DNA of 50,768 bases from Bacteroidales bacterium UBA755 (GTDB lineage: Bacteria > Bacteroidota > Bacteroidia > Bacteroidales > UBA932), in the NCBI GenBank assembly GCA_002297815.1, contig DBKH01000020.1:1-50768 (forward strand). Reading direction: 5' to 3'. The notes beneath the pieces were generated by a model that saw nothing but the letters and a program-made list of their open reading frames with translations, was not told the DNA's origin and did no database searches. Shown here piece after piece: positions 7,616 to 17,009 of this stretch. Made by a program: the position numbers and the translations under genes. Within the stretch, counting starts at the first letter, position 1. Each line of letters begins with the position of its first letter.

Positions 7616-9700
7616 CTATTCAAACACGAGAAGGGCAATGCTTTGTGGGGCTAGGGTGTAACCATCAGTTGAGACTGACAAGGCTGCATCTTCTGGAGAC
7701 TGTGCCACGGTTAACTTTTTAGCTGGGACTGACACAGCAAAGTCAAGAGGAGTGTCCTCGGAAACATTCCAGACCACAACACCTATCTTATTGCCAGAAA
7801 CGAAAGACTTCGCCATTGCAAGGCTATGAGAGGCTTCAAAATCAAAACCTTGGACATCCATGAACTTACCGGTTTTCAACAACTCCTTATGAAGATCCTG
7901 AAAGTCAGCAAGTTTCTTTTGGTAATCCCTCATCGCTACAGGATCCTGAGAACGGACAAGAGCTAGGTCCGGCTTAGTGGTGACATTGGCGTAGTCTTCA
8001 ATCTCTGGGATTCTGTTTTCTTTAAGATAGCGAACGTCAGCCAAATAGCGGCATTCAATCTCGTTCTTCAAGTGGCTTACAAGAGTGAAGTTGCTCATGT
8101 TGCGGCTCGTGACTGGGGCGGGATTGCGAACCGTCATCAGCAGATCAGGAAAGGTGTACTCAAGCATCTCAGGGAACCATGTGGCACCGGAACGACCTAA
8201 AAGCCTGTCTTCCATCGCCTTCTGGTTAGGCGGATAGACATCGAATGAGCAGCCATGGAAAATGTTGATGCATCCAAGTTCATAGTCGGCAACTCCTTCG
8301 GTCATCACCACAAACTCCGGATCGATGGCAGACATCTCTTTATTTATCTCTGAAATAAAGTCTAATCTGTCTTGTTCAACGACAACGGCAGGAACGGAAT
8401 GGCCGTGGTCCGGAGAATAGCAGAACATAGGGGACCTTGTCGCGAGCTGGTCGTAGATGATTCCGTCAGCACCATAGTCATGAGCCTGCTTAGCAAGTGA
8501 AATCATCCTTTTACGCCAAACATCGCAGCTGAAACAGGCTCTTCCATGAGTCCTGGCCGGAGCGTCATAGTACTTGTGCCACGTCTCGGAGACCAGAGAA
8601 CCATCCTTGCGGGTCATCGTGATGAACTTTCCAGTGTCCGGCCAGAATTGCGTGCCGTTCTGGTCAATCAGCTGACCGTTCACGTACATGATTGTCCTAA
8701 GTCCTCTGTCATGGATTCCTTTCACGGCCTTGCGCAAAGCCTCTTCCCCACCGCGCTCAGGATCAGGATAATAGTCTGGATAGAACCTGTCATGGCCACC
8801 GTGAGCCCAACCGAAGAGACCCACGATGTCCAGCCCTCTTTCCTGAGCGGCATCGCTCAGTGCGCCTGCAAACTCATCATATTTCCAAAGAAGTTCCTCG
8901 TTCTGCTGCTTCGTGATGGCCAGAAGCCAGCCAGAACAATCCTTGAGCCATTGAGGCTGCCGGGCATATTCAATGCACGTGTCGAACCATGACTTGTAGC
9001 AGTCGGCTGCCTTGTGCCAGCTTCCGGAATATTCCTTCAGCCTAAGTTCTGGTACTTGATATTCCTGTCCGGGGAAGCAAGTAAAAAGATGCCGCAGGGA
9101 GACAGAAAATGTGCTGTCCGTTGGGGAATAGTACACATTGAAGAATTTGCCTTTCCTCTGAGGATCATGGCTTGCGATGTACAGTCCCCTCGCATCGGAG
9201 GAGAACGCACACCACTGCATGGACATATTCCTTGACGGATAACCAGCTGACAGAAAGAACTTCCCATCCTTTTCCTTCCACTGTGTATCCCTGTCCATCG
9301 GCTGCTTTTCATCCTTTTCAGAAGGACATTTCCTGTACATTTCGCCCATTCCGAAAGGCATAAGCAGATGGTAGTCCTCAAGTCTGAAATCCAGTCCGTC
9401 CACAAACGGACCCTCAAGACTCTTAATCACATAGCCGGGGTTATCGTTGCGGACAAAGGCATGAGCGACAAGATCTTGCCCTTCCCTGCTCCATTTTATC
9501 TCAACTGTCATTCCCGGAATCTCCGAGCAGTCCGTCACCTTTGCCTCCGTGTGAGTGCTGTCAAGGGACTCGACAGTAAGCACATAGCGGACTCCTGGTG
9601 TCACCACCGCATCTTGGGCCTTGAACGAAAGCTCACCACGGTCACATGCGCCCATGATGCACATCACCGTAGCCATTGTCAATAATAAAATTCTATTCAT
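7616..9700 (-). CDS. TIM-barrel glycosidase-like lipoprotein (DUF6259-like)
   Basis: A 694-residue predicted lipoprotein: signal peptide with lipobox MGAC (Cys19), a beta-rich N-terminal domain to about residue 240, then a TIM-barrel-like region with GLDIVGLFGWAHGGHDRFYPDYYP, GLRTIMYVNGQLID, ADGIIYDQLAT and FVVMTEGVADYELGC, and a small C-terminal beta domain. The acidic residues at strand ends (YDQ, TEG) look like those of retaining or clan-D-like glycoside hydrolases, so a glycan-degrading role is likely, though the specific activity is unknown. My assignment to DUF6259 is from memory of the motif pattern. It is the last gene of the operon 13825 to 7616, and its ATG overlaps the stop of the EEP gene by one base (TGATG), indicating translational coupling. 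Confidence 0.7.
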   Translation of the reverse strand: MNRILLLTMATVMCIMGACDRGELSFKAQDAVVTPGVRYVLTVESLDSTHTEAKVTDCSEIPGMTVEIKWSREGQDLVAHAFVRNDNPGYVIKSLEGPFVDGLDFRLEDYHLLMPFGMGEMYRKCPSEKDEKQPMDRDTQWKEKDGKFFLSAGYPSRNMSMQWCAFSSDARGLYIASHDPQRKGKFFNVYYSPTDSTFSVSLRHLFTCFPGQEYQVPELRLKEYSGSWHKAADCYKSWFDTCIEYARQPQWLKDCSGWLLAITKQQNEELLWKYDEFAGALSDAAQERGLDIVGLFGWAHGGHDRFYPDYYPDPERGGEEALRKAVKGIHDRGLRTIMYVNGQLIDQNGTQFWPDTGKFITMTRKDGSLVSETWHKYYDAPARTHGRACFSCDVWRKRMISLAKQAHDYGADGIIYDQLATRSPMFCYSPDHGHSVPAVVVEQDRLDFISEINKEMSAIDPEFVVMTEGVADYELGCINIFHGCSFDVYPPNQKAMEDRLLGRSGATWFPEMLEYTFPDLLMTVRNPAPVTSRNMSNFTLVSHLKNEIECRYLADVRYLKENRIPEIEDYANVTTKPDLALVRSQDPVAMRDYQKKLADFQDLHKELLKTGKFMDVQGFDFEASHSLAMAKSFVSGNKIGVVVWNVSEDTPLDFAVSVPAKKLTVAQSPEDAALSVSTDGYTLAPQSIALLVFE

Positions 9701-10614
9701 CAGAATGTCATTGCATTAAGTGTCACCGGCCAATGGTCCGAAACGTATTTAATGCCGTTGTAGGACTGCGTCACAGTCTTGAAAGCCATGCCGGTAACAT
9801 TCTTGTAGAAAATAAAGTCTATGTTGCTCTTCTGGTCACGCACCTTGTCCGAAAAGCCGTTGTAACTGACGATGTTGTCAGTGCTCAAGGCTGATGTCCT
9901 AGCGTTCTTGAACCCATTCTCAAGATACGGCTTCAGACTGATGGAGCGTGAGTCGTTGGATTCGATTGAGGCATTCATATCCCCCAACACAAACACAGGA
10001 GCGGAGGAATCATCACCGACAATCTCATCAATCTTGGAAAGGATAAGATTCGTGGAGTTCGTCTTGGCGATGACATCCACATCCGACGAGCCGAGGTTGT
10101 AATGCGTCGCGAAAGCATAGAATTCCTTTCCGGTCGCCTTGTCCTGAAGATGAGCCCATAGGCAGACATGGTACTGCTTCTGAGTGCTGTCCCACGTGAA
10201 CGACTGCACGTTAGGAGTCGCGCTGAGGTAGAATGACTTGGAAGCCAACAGCTTGAACTTGTCCGTCAGGAACATCATGTTCACATTGCCTCCCGATGAT
10301 GTCCCCGTGTTCGGAACATCAAGCAGGGTGTACTGCGGCAAAAGAGTCCTAAGGTCGGTTCTCTGTGTGGTTCTCGCCTCATTGAGACCTATGACATCAG
10401 GACAAAGGTCATTCACAAGAGCCTTCACAGCGTTCTTGCGCACGGTCCAGTGATTGTCACCGGTGTCGTCGCTGTTCACGTACCTGATGTTGAACTGCAT
10501 GATGTTGATGTAGTAAGGCTCACCTGAGCCTGGCTCATCATCCGGATCTGCCGACCCTGAACACGAAGTCAGGGCCAGCAGACCAACAGCAAAAAAACTC
10601 AGAAGTTTTCTCAT
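9700..10614 (-). CDS. EEP-fold (endonuclease/exonuclease/phosphatase) lipoprotein
   Basis: A 304-residue predicted lipoprotein (lipobox LTSC) with the EEP fold: IMQFNIRYVN near the N-terminus, CPDVIGLNEART (metal-binding Glu), THYNLGSSD, FVLGDMNAS and a C-terminal SDHWPVTLN motif (catalytic Asp-His). The fold covers nucleases, sphingomyelinases and other phosphodiesterases; in a glycan locus, phosphodiester or phosphate-ester cleavage is the natural guess. It is clearly paralogous to the product of 18818-19696 on the other arm of the locus. I start at ATG 10614; a TTG six bases upstream is less likely. Confidence 0.8.
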   Translation of the reverse strand: MRKLLSFFAVGLLALTSCSGSADPDDEPGSGEPYYINIMQFNIRYVNSDDTGDNHWTVRKNAVKALVNDLCPDVIGLNEARTTQRTDLRTLLPQYTLLDVPNTGTSSGGNVNMMFLTDKFKLLASKSFYLSATPNVQSFTWDSTQKQYHVCLWAHLQDKATGKEFYAFATHYNLGSSDVDVIAKTNSTNLILSKIDEIVGDDSSAPVFVLGDMNASIESNDSRSISLKPYLENGFKNARTSALSTDNIVSYNGFSDKVRDQKSNIDFIFYKNVTGMAFKTVTQSYNGIKYVSDHWPVTLNAMTF

Positions 10615-10624
10615 TATCAATCAA

Positions 10625-13600
10625 TTATTTAACAACAATATCATCAAGGAAGAACCTTCGATCTCCTTCAGCTTTCCCGGCACCAGCACCAATGAATATC
10701 CTCGTGGCGGAAGATACCCCAGAAACCTTCACGGTAGCCGTGTGCCATCCGTAGTAGTCACTCTCTGGAGCACTGTCCCAAACTAGTTCTCCCACAGTAC
10801 CTTCCCCGGTTGCTACCTTGACGCAGATGTCATCCTTGGCTCCAACGTAGCTTGAAGGCATGTACAGGCAGCATTTGAAGGAGACCGTCACTTCCGACTT
10901 GCCGCCAAGAGTTCCGATTTCCGGAGTCGTGATGCCATGATCACCGGTCTTAGCCCCTCCGAACATCGCATAACCAGTCCTACTGAAACCGGAAACAACT
11001 GTCCAACCTTCTTTTGAATATGCCGGAGTGGTAACATTCCCGAAGTATCGCACTTCTGGGCCCAACATGTAGTCAGTACCAGCAGTGCATTCAGAGAAAT
11101 TATTGAATATCACTGCATTAGCCGGCTTATCCATATTCAATATGTCTCCCGGAGCCACATAGAATCCGAATCCAAGTTGTACTTTAGTCGCGGCACCAGT
11201 CAATGTCTTGGTCGGCACGATCTTGATGTACAGATTCTTGCCAGCGGCAATCTTCTTCCCGGAAGGTACAGTGAACTCAGTTCTCGTGATGCCGTTAGAG
11301 GTCGTATTCTGAGCAGTGAACGTGTTCTTCGCCTCGGTCGCAAGGGCATCGGTGTTGTTGGCCTTGTTCCAAGTGTATTCCGTAGGATTCCAAGACTCTC
11401 CATCATTACTCCAGAAAATGTTCCAAACCTGCTGCACTTCCTTGACGGAACTGTTCAATGAGAATGTCACTGCGACCTTTCCCGAAATCTCCTCGGTGGC
11501 CGGGCAGCTCAACTGCCAGTAGGTACCATCTACATTCCATCCTGTAGAATAAAGGTAAACATTATATGGAGTCGATGCTTTTCCTTGGGCAAATGCCATC
11601 TCTCCTTCAGATCCTCCAACTCTTTCGATGCTTCCACCGTTGGTGAATGAGACAGTCTGGCCACTGATCGTTGCGTTCTTTATCTGAGGTGTGGTCGAGC
11701 CATCAGTGAACTCATAAGTGCAGAACACAGGCTTGAAAAGTTTGACTTCTCCGCTTCCCATCCTGTCAAGAACAAGATTAATGTCCTCAGCTGTCCTCGG
11801 ACAGAGCTTGCCACCGATGACGATTCCCTTGACAGAGCCGCTGTACTCCGGAATGACTCCACCAGCAAACGATGCCGACGGGTATATATTCATTCCAAAT
11901 GTCTCTTTTTCAGCATTTTCCATGAGTACCTCACCTGAGAATGTCTTTCCTACGAAGGACTCGGCAGCCTGAATGTTCTTGACCTCCACGAAGTGATATT
12001 CAAGAGAAGGCAACTGGGCCACAGTGACGGTTTTAGGTGCAGGAGAGATTCCGTCTTCCTTTTCTGAAATCATTTCCGGAGATACGGAAAGCGATGAAGC
12101 CTTCTTGTCCAGAACCGCCCCTTTAAGGCTGAGAGTCACTTTTGTCCCTGAGGTCAGTGATGTGGCTGACGAGAAATTCAAGGCTGCGTACGAGGTGCCG
12201 TCCGTGACGATGACCGCATTGACCGGCAGGTTGGCCCCGTTAGGATCGGACAGGACAGTCACTGTGGTCTTTACTGACTCCGAGATCGTTCCGTCCTCAC
12301 CGGACAGAATCTCGGTAAGTGTCTTGTTCGTCTCGGAAGGAATCGTGATGTCGGAAATGGCCTCAACCACGACATCGTCAAGGTAGAATCTCCTGTCACC
12401 GGAACCTCCGCTGATGCCAATTCTTATCCTGGTGTCCTTGTTGGCGCCCTTGATGACCACGCTTCTCTCCTCAAAGTCAGTCCAGTTGCTCAGATCCGTG
12501 ATCTCTCCGTTCTCCACTGTACCTTCTCCCTCAGCGATGGACACAGCGATGTTGCAAGAAGCTTTTCCTTCCTTATCATTAAGGTAATCAGCAGACTGGT
12601 ACAGAACAGCCTTGAAAGAGACTTTCACGTCAGCAGTACCGTTACCTAGTTTTTCCTCGGACAAAGGAGGGAACACGAGAGCAGCTTCACCTGAGCCAGA
12701 GCCAATCCTCACGCTACCCCATTCTCCTACCACAGTGCCGCTCTTGCTGATGCCATCGTAGCCGAAAGCAGAGGCGTCAAAAGCCTCAGATGAAGACCTT
12801 AGGTAGCCAAGAGGCATATTATAAGGACATCCTGTCGTCACATTGTTGAAGTCGCAGTAGTAGAGAATCTTGTCTCCAGATGGCGGGGTCACTTCGTCAG
12901 GTTTCGAACGAGTAAGGAAAAATCCCGTGCAGAACTGCACATTGTCGCCCGCGCTTAGAGTAGTCTCCGGCACAAGCCTAAGGTAAAGTGAGCCACCGGC
13001 AGGAACAGTGCCTGGGACAGAGAAGAAAATGGTCCTGTTGAAACGGGCACTTTTTGTGAAGCCCATTGTTGTTCCAGTGTCAGTCCAATTCTCGCCATCG
13101 ATGCCGGCATAAACTTTCCAAGAGGAAGCCACGGAACTTGTCCAGCCCCAAAACATTCGAAGATCTCCTGAAAGATCTTCTTTCACAGGTACTTTGACGA
13201 CAATGTCCTTTGCATCCTCCGCACCCCAGCCGGTAAACTGAGCATTGACCTGATAGTAATTAGTGGAAACAAATGTCACCTCTGAAGCCGCACCGCTCAT
13301 TGTTATGGTTGCTCCTCCTTCAAACTTGCAGGTTCCCCCATTAACCTCAGCATTGGCAATACCAAGGGTGACATCCCTATCGTCAATATTCTGGAATATT
13401 GAATATGCCGGGATAGCGTAACCCTCGGCTTCTGGGGCCTCACCTGAAGACTCTTGCTTAACATTGAACGAGTGAACGAGTTGCTCGTCCTTAGACATGA
13501 CTGAGACCACTGCTATCCTCGAATCGTAAGTGCCTTTCAGTACGGTCGCTGTGACAGTACCGTCCCCGATTCCACTGGATTGACTGAATGTAATCCACTT

Positions 13601-13825
13601 GACGACAGAGCCATCCGATTCCGCCTTGACCGTCCACTGAAGATTGGTCTGGACGGAAATCTCAAACGTTCCTCCTTCACCGGAGACCGTAACGCTCTCC
13701 CCCGACGGAGAACTGACCGTAAGGTATCTTGCTTCGGCTATGGTTTCCTCTTTACATCCGCCTATCAAAAGGATGCACCCTATGATGAGCAGAACACCGC
13801 GCAGAAAAAAGTATATCTTTTTCAT
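10625..13825 (-). CDS. Surface glycan-binding lipoprotein, BACON and DUF5689-like domains
   Basis: Probably an outer-membrane, surface-exposed glycan-binding protein. The 1066 residues begin with a signal peptide and lipobox (IGGC), then a BACON-type domain (about 30-115, with SGEGGTFEISVQTNLQWTV). After that come module A1 (AYSIFQNIDDRDVTLGIANA onwards), module B1 (ILYYCDFNNVTTG to DRRFYLDDVVVE), a DUF5689-like central domain starting TLTEILSGEDGT, module A2 and module B2 (VIFNNFSECTAGTDY to DRRFFLDDIVVK). A and B are therefore present twice around the centre. I start at the ATG at 13825, which is followed by MKKIYFFLRG and the hydrophobic segment; upstream in-frame codons lie in the promoter region. 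First gene of the leftward operon. Confidence 0.75.
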   Translation of the reverse strand: MKKIYFFLRGVLLIIGCILLIGGCKEETIAEARYLTVSSPSGESVTVSGEGGTFEISVQTNLQWTVKAESDGSVVKWITFSQSSGIGDGTVTATVLKGTYDSRIAVVSVMSKDEQLVHSFNVKQESSGEAPEAEGYAIPAYSIFQNIDDRDVTLGIANAEVNGGTCKFEGGATITMSGAASEVTFVSTNYYQVNAQFTGWGAEDAKDIVVKVPVKEDLSGDLRMFWGWTSSVASSWKVYAGIDGENWTDTGTTMGFTKSARFNRTIFFSVPGTVPAGGSLYLRLVPETTLSAGDNVQFCTGFFLTRSKPDEVTPPSGDKILYYCDFNNVTTGCPYNMPLGYLRSSSEAFDASAFGYDGISKSGTVVGEWGSVRIGSGSGEAALVFPPLSEEKLGNGTADVKVSFKAVLYQSADYLNDKEGKASCNIAVSIAEGEGTVENGEITDLSNWTDFEERSVVIKGANKDTRIRIGISGGSGDRRFYLDDVVVEAISDITIPSETNKTLTEILSGEDGTISESVKTTVTVLSDPNGANLPVNAVIVTDGTSYAALNFSSATSLTSGTKVTLSLKGAVLDKKASSLSVSPEMISEKEDGISPAPKTVTVAQLPSLEYHFVEVKNIQAAESFVGKTFSGEVLMENAEKETFGMNIYPSASFAGGVIPEYSGSVKGIVIGGKLCPRTAEDINLVLDRMGSGEVKLFKPVFCTYEFTDGSTTPQIKNATISGQTVSFTNGGSIERVGGSEGEMAFAQGKASTPYNVYLYSTGWNVDGTYWQLSCPATEEISGKVAVTFSLNSSVKEVQQVWNIFWSNDGESWNPTEYTWNKANNTDALATEAKNTFTAQNTTSNGITRTEFTVPSGKKIAAGKNLYIKIVPTKTLTGAATKVQLGFGFYVAPGDILNMDKPANAVIFNNFSECTAGTDYMLGPEVRYFGNVTTPAYSKEGWTVVSGFSRTGYAMFGGAKTGDHGITTPEIGTLGGKSEVTVSFKCCLYMPSSYVGAKDDICVKVATGEGTVGELVWDSAPESDYYGWHTATVKVSGVSSATRIFIGAGAGKAEGDRRFFLDDIVVK

Positions 13826-13854
13826 TTGTATTTTAAAAATAATGTCTACATTTG
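13825..13854 (+). promoter_or_regulatory. Promoter of the susC operon
   Basis: TTTG at 13825-13828 and TACATTTG at 13847-13854 are full -33 and -7 boxes with 18-bp spacing. The -33 box overlaps the start codon of the divergent lipoprotein gene. Confidence 0.6.
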
Positions 13855-13913
13855 CATCACACTTAGGTATGGTATGGTATGGTATCCTTTCCGAGTGCAA
13901 TTATAGACATTAT
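13839..13913. repeat. 10-bp perfect inverted repeat framing the operator
   Basis: ATAATGTCTA (13839-13848) and TAGACATTAT (13904-13913) are exact inverted copies, and the similarity runs on for about eight more bases each side (ATTGCA-like). The symmetry centre at 13876 coincides with the middle of the four GGTAT units. Confidence 0.75.
13866..13885. promoter_or_regulatory. Four tandem GGTAT units, candidate operator
   Basis: Four exact GGTAT copies lie downstream of the -7 boxes of both opposing promoters. On the minus strand this reads as repeated YACCA, the same pattern seen at 27116-27138 and 27192-27214 beside the GntR gene. A repressor bound here could block both transcripts. Confidence 0.5.
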
Positions 13914-13929
13914 GAAACTAAAAAACAAA
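13898..13929 (-). promoter_or_regulatory. Candidate promoter of the leftward lipoprotein/EEP operon
   Basis: On the minus strand, TATAATTG (13905-13898) matches the -7 box with one mismatch and TTTG (13929-13926) lies 20 bp upstream, inside the first codons of susC. It faces the susC promoter, so the two 5' leaders would overlap by about 30-40 bases. Confidence 0.42.
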
Positions 13930-16900
13930 TTTTTCCGAAGAAATCGTTTTCTTCTGATTCTGGTGGCAGTGCTGACCCTTTCCCAAACCGCATTCGCCCA
14001 GAACAGAAAGATCACAGGAAACGTGGTAAGCGCCACATCGGAGCCAGTCATCGGGGCTAGTGTCGTCGCTGCCGGGACAACAACCGGAACAGCAACAGAC
14101 ATCAATGGAGACTTCACGTTGACCTTACCCACAGAAACCACATCTATTATCGTGTCCTGCATCGGCTACACGCAAGTAACAGTGAAACTGACCGAAAAGG
14201 ACACCTATAATGTAACACTGGAAGAGGATGCCAATTTCCTTGATGAAGTTGTCTTCGTCGGGTACGGTACCATGAAGAAGAAAGACCTCACCGGCTCGGT
14301 AAGCTCTGTTGAGGGAGACATGATTAAGAAAAGACAGACTACCGAAGTGACTAACGCTCTTCAAGGTGCCATTTCGGGACTTACAGTCACAAGAAGCAGC
14401 TCAGGTCCCGGTTCCAACGCCACTTTGAGGGTCAGAGGCATCACATCAATGCAGGAGTCTTCACCACTCGTCATCATCGACGGTGTGCCGGGCTCTCTTT
14501 CGGATGTCTTACCCGGAGATATTCAAGACCTTACGGTACTGAAAGACGCGGCTTCAGCGGCCATCTATGGCTCTCGCGCAGCGGCTGGAGTCATAGTTGT
14601 CACCACTCGTAGGGCAACGGAAAGTGAGAAAGCATCAGTGGATTTTTCATATTCAATGGCGATGGACTTCCCTACCGCAATGCCTGAATATGGTGACGCT
14701 GTCGGCTACATGGAGGCTATGAACGAGCTCGCCTACAACGACACGCCGTCAGCGGGAAGATATTCCGTCTGGCCACAAGAGTACATCAGCGGCTACAACG
14801 CACTGCACAAGTCAAACCCAGACCTCTATCCGGACACTGACTGGGCGGGGATGATCCTGAAAAATTACGCTCCTAGACAGAAATACAATCTGTCCGTAAC
14901 CGCTGGCACAAAGAAGGTCAAGACAAAGATTTCCCTCGGCTACGACAATGTGGACGGACTCTACACAGGAGACTCTTACACTTGGGACAAATACGCTGTC
15001 AGGGTGAACAACGACATCGAACTGAATGACTACATGTCATTCTCCATAGACCTCAACGGGAGAATAGTTGACTCCTGTGCACCGTACTACAGCCCGGCTG
15101 GATGGATGCGCAACGCAGGCCCGATCTACGCGGCTGAATGGTCCGATGGCAGACCAGCATCCGGAAAGGACGGGACCAACCCTTACGCTAAAATGCTTTA
15201 CGGAGGCACAAAGGAATCCAGATCCATCGTTGGTGGAGGCAAACTCCAGCTTGACATCCGTCCTTTCACAGGGTTGGTAATCTCAGGCGTGTTCTCACCG
15301 AAATTCAACGAGAGCCGCGACAAAGATTTCAACAAGGCTGTCACTTACACTCCGTATGACGATCCTGACGGACCGAAAAGCTTTTTAGCCAGTGCCAACA
15401 CAACAGACCTCACGGAGGTGCGTACATCATCATATTCCTACACAGCACAGTTGTTCGCCAACTACAACAAGAATTGGGGTAAGCATTACTTCGGTGTGAT
15501 GGCCGGAATCGAAGAGTTCTACAACAACTGGCAGAACATCTCCGCATCCAAGGCGGACTACATCACCGACTACTTCCCATATCTGTCAGCAGGTCCTGAT
15601 GACAAGGTAACAGCCGGGAACTCAGCGCCATACGAGAATGCATATTTCTCGACCTACGGGCGTGTCACCTACAATTATGATTCAAGGTACTACCTCCAGG
15701 CAAACTTTCGCGCGGATGCTTCCGCAAGGTTCGCAAAGAATTACAGATGGGGCTATTTCCCTTCCGTTTCAGTGGGATGGGTTGTAAGCCGGGAAGGATT
15801 CATGAAGGACCAAGATGTGGTCAGCCATCTGAAACTCAGGGCTTCGTACGGTAATCTCGGAAACGAGAGAATCGGAAATTATCCTTACCAGACGACAATG
15901 AGCTTTACCAGCCCATCAGTGTTCTCCGGAAGTTCTGTGATCGGAGTCCAAGGCGTGACCAACTCCAAACTGGCAATTGAGGACATAACTTGGGAGACCA
16001 CAACGACTTATGACATTGGAGCGGATCTCAACTTCCTTGGAGACCGCCTAACCGTGAACTTTGACTGGTACTACAAAAAGACACGTAACATGCTCATTGA
16101 GCTTGACATACCTTCATTCATGGGTTATTCCGCCCCGGATCAGAACGCAGGAGACATGAACACAAAGGGATGGGATCTCACCCTAGGCTGGAGTGACATG
16201 ATCGGGGATTTCAGCTACGGAGTCAACTTCAATCTCTCCGACTACAAATCCGTCATGGGAGACATCGGTGACAAGCTCACAATCTCAGGAGGGACGATCA
16301 TCGCGTCCGGACTTGAGTACAAGGCATGGTACGGGTATCGATCTGACGGAATATTCCAGAATGCGGATGAAGTGTCCCAATCAGCTGTGACTTCCGCAAC
16401 CGTTCAGCCGGGAGACATCCGTTTCAAGGATCTGAGCGGAGCCAACGGGGTGCCGGACGGAATCATCAACAATGACTATGATCGCACCGTAATCGGAAGC
16501 TCACTTCCAAGAATGAACTACGGCGGAAGCATCTTCTTCGGATGGAAAGGCCTCGACTTCAACATGACATTCCAAGGGGTTGGCAAACGGGACGCCCTGC
16601 TTTCCGCACAGATGGTACAGCCTCTCTACAGCTACTGGGGAAATGTTCCGAAGTTTGTTGAGGGCAGCCACTGGAGTCCGTTCAACACCATCAACGAAAA
16701 CCTTTCAGCAAAGTACCCAAGATATTCCCAGACAACAGGGACCACCTCACAGAACTACGCTGTGTCCGATTTCTGGCTGATAAACGGAGCGTACTTCCGA
16801 ATCAAGGACATCACCATCGGTTACACTTTGCCTCGTAAATGGCTGGATACCATAAAGGTAAGAAATCTAAGACTGTCCTGCTCACTCTCTGATTTCTTCA

Positions 16901-16998
16901 CCGCATGCCATTTCCCTAAGGGATGGGATCCGGAAGTCAGCTCGACCGGCTACCCAATCACCAAGAGCGTAGTTTTCGGAGCAAGCATCAAATTTTAG
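13912..16998 (+). CDS. SusC-like TonB-dependent outer-membrane transporter
   Basis: Imports oligosaccharides across the outer membrane with its SusD partner. The 1028-residue protein has a signal peptide (to about FAQ, residue 30), a carboxypeptidase-regulatory-like beta domain (KITGNVVSATSEPVIGASV), the SusC-type linker DEVVFVGYGTMKKKDLTGSV, a plug with TLRVRGITSM and PLVIIDGVPG, and a long beta-barrel ending in SVVFGASIKF with the usual C-terminal aromatic. I start at ATG 13912, immediately before MKLKNKFF; the region between this and the divergent gene is only 86 bp. susD follows after 11 bp. Confidence 0.95.
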   Translation: MKLKNKFFRRNRFLLILVAVLTLSQTAFAQNRKITGNVVSATSEPVIGASVVAAGTTTGTATDINGDFTLTLPTETTSIIVSCIGYTQVTVKLTEKDTYNVTLEEDANFLDEVVFVGYGTMKKKDLTGSVSSVEGDMIKKRQTTEVTNALQGAISGLTVTRSSSGPGSNATLRVRGITSMQESSPLVIIDGVPGSLSDVLPGDIQDLTVLKDAASAAIYGSRAAAGVIVVTTRRATESEKASVDFSYSMAMDFPTAMPEYGDAVGYMEAMNELAYNDTPSAGRYSVWPQEYISGYNALHKSNPDLYPDTDWAGMILKNYAPRQKYNLSVTAGTKKVKTKISLGYDNVDGLYTGDSYTWDKYAVRVNNDIELNDYMSFSIDLNGRIVDSCAPYYSPAGWMRNAGPIYAAEWSDGRPASGKDGTNPYAKMLYGGTKESRSIVGGGKLQLDIRPFTGLVISGVFSPKFNESRDKDFNKAVTYTPYDDPDGPKSFLASANTTDLTEVRTSSYSYTAQLFANYNKNWGKHYFGVMAGIEEFYNNWQNISASKADYITDYFPYLSAGPDDKVTAGNSAPYENAYFSTYGRVTYNYDSRYYLQANFRADASARFAKNYRWGYFPSVSVGWVVSREGFMKDQDVVSHLKLRASYGNLGNERIGNYPYQTTMSFTSPSVFSGSSVIGVQGVTNSKLAIEDITWETTTTYDIGADLNFLGDRLTVNFDWYYKKTRNMLIELDIPSFMGYSAPDQNAGDMNTKGWDLTLGWSDMIGDFSYGVNFNLSDYKSVMGDIGDKLTISGGTIIASGLEYKAWYGYRSDGIFQNADEVSQSAVTSATVQPGDIRFKDLSGANGVPDGIINNDYDRTVIGSSLPRMNYGGSIFFGWKGLDFNMTFQGVGKRDALLSAQMVQPLYSYWGNVPKFVEGSHWSPFNTINENLSAKYPRYSQTTGTTSQNYAVSDFWLINGAYFRIKDITIGYTLPRKWLDTIKVRNLRLSCSLSDFFTACHFPKGWDPEVSSTGYPITKSVVFGASIKF

Positions 16999-17009
16999 GA
17001 GGACATACG

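Noticed and set aside
8546..8992. Open frame of 148 codons on the plus strand inside the TIM-barrel gene
   Set aside because: Antisense shadow; composition follows the codon pattern of the minus-strand gene.
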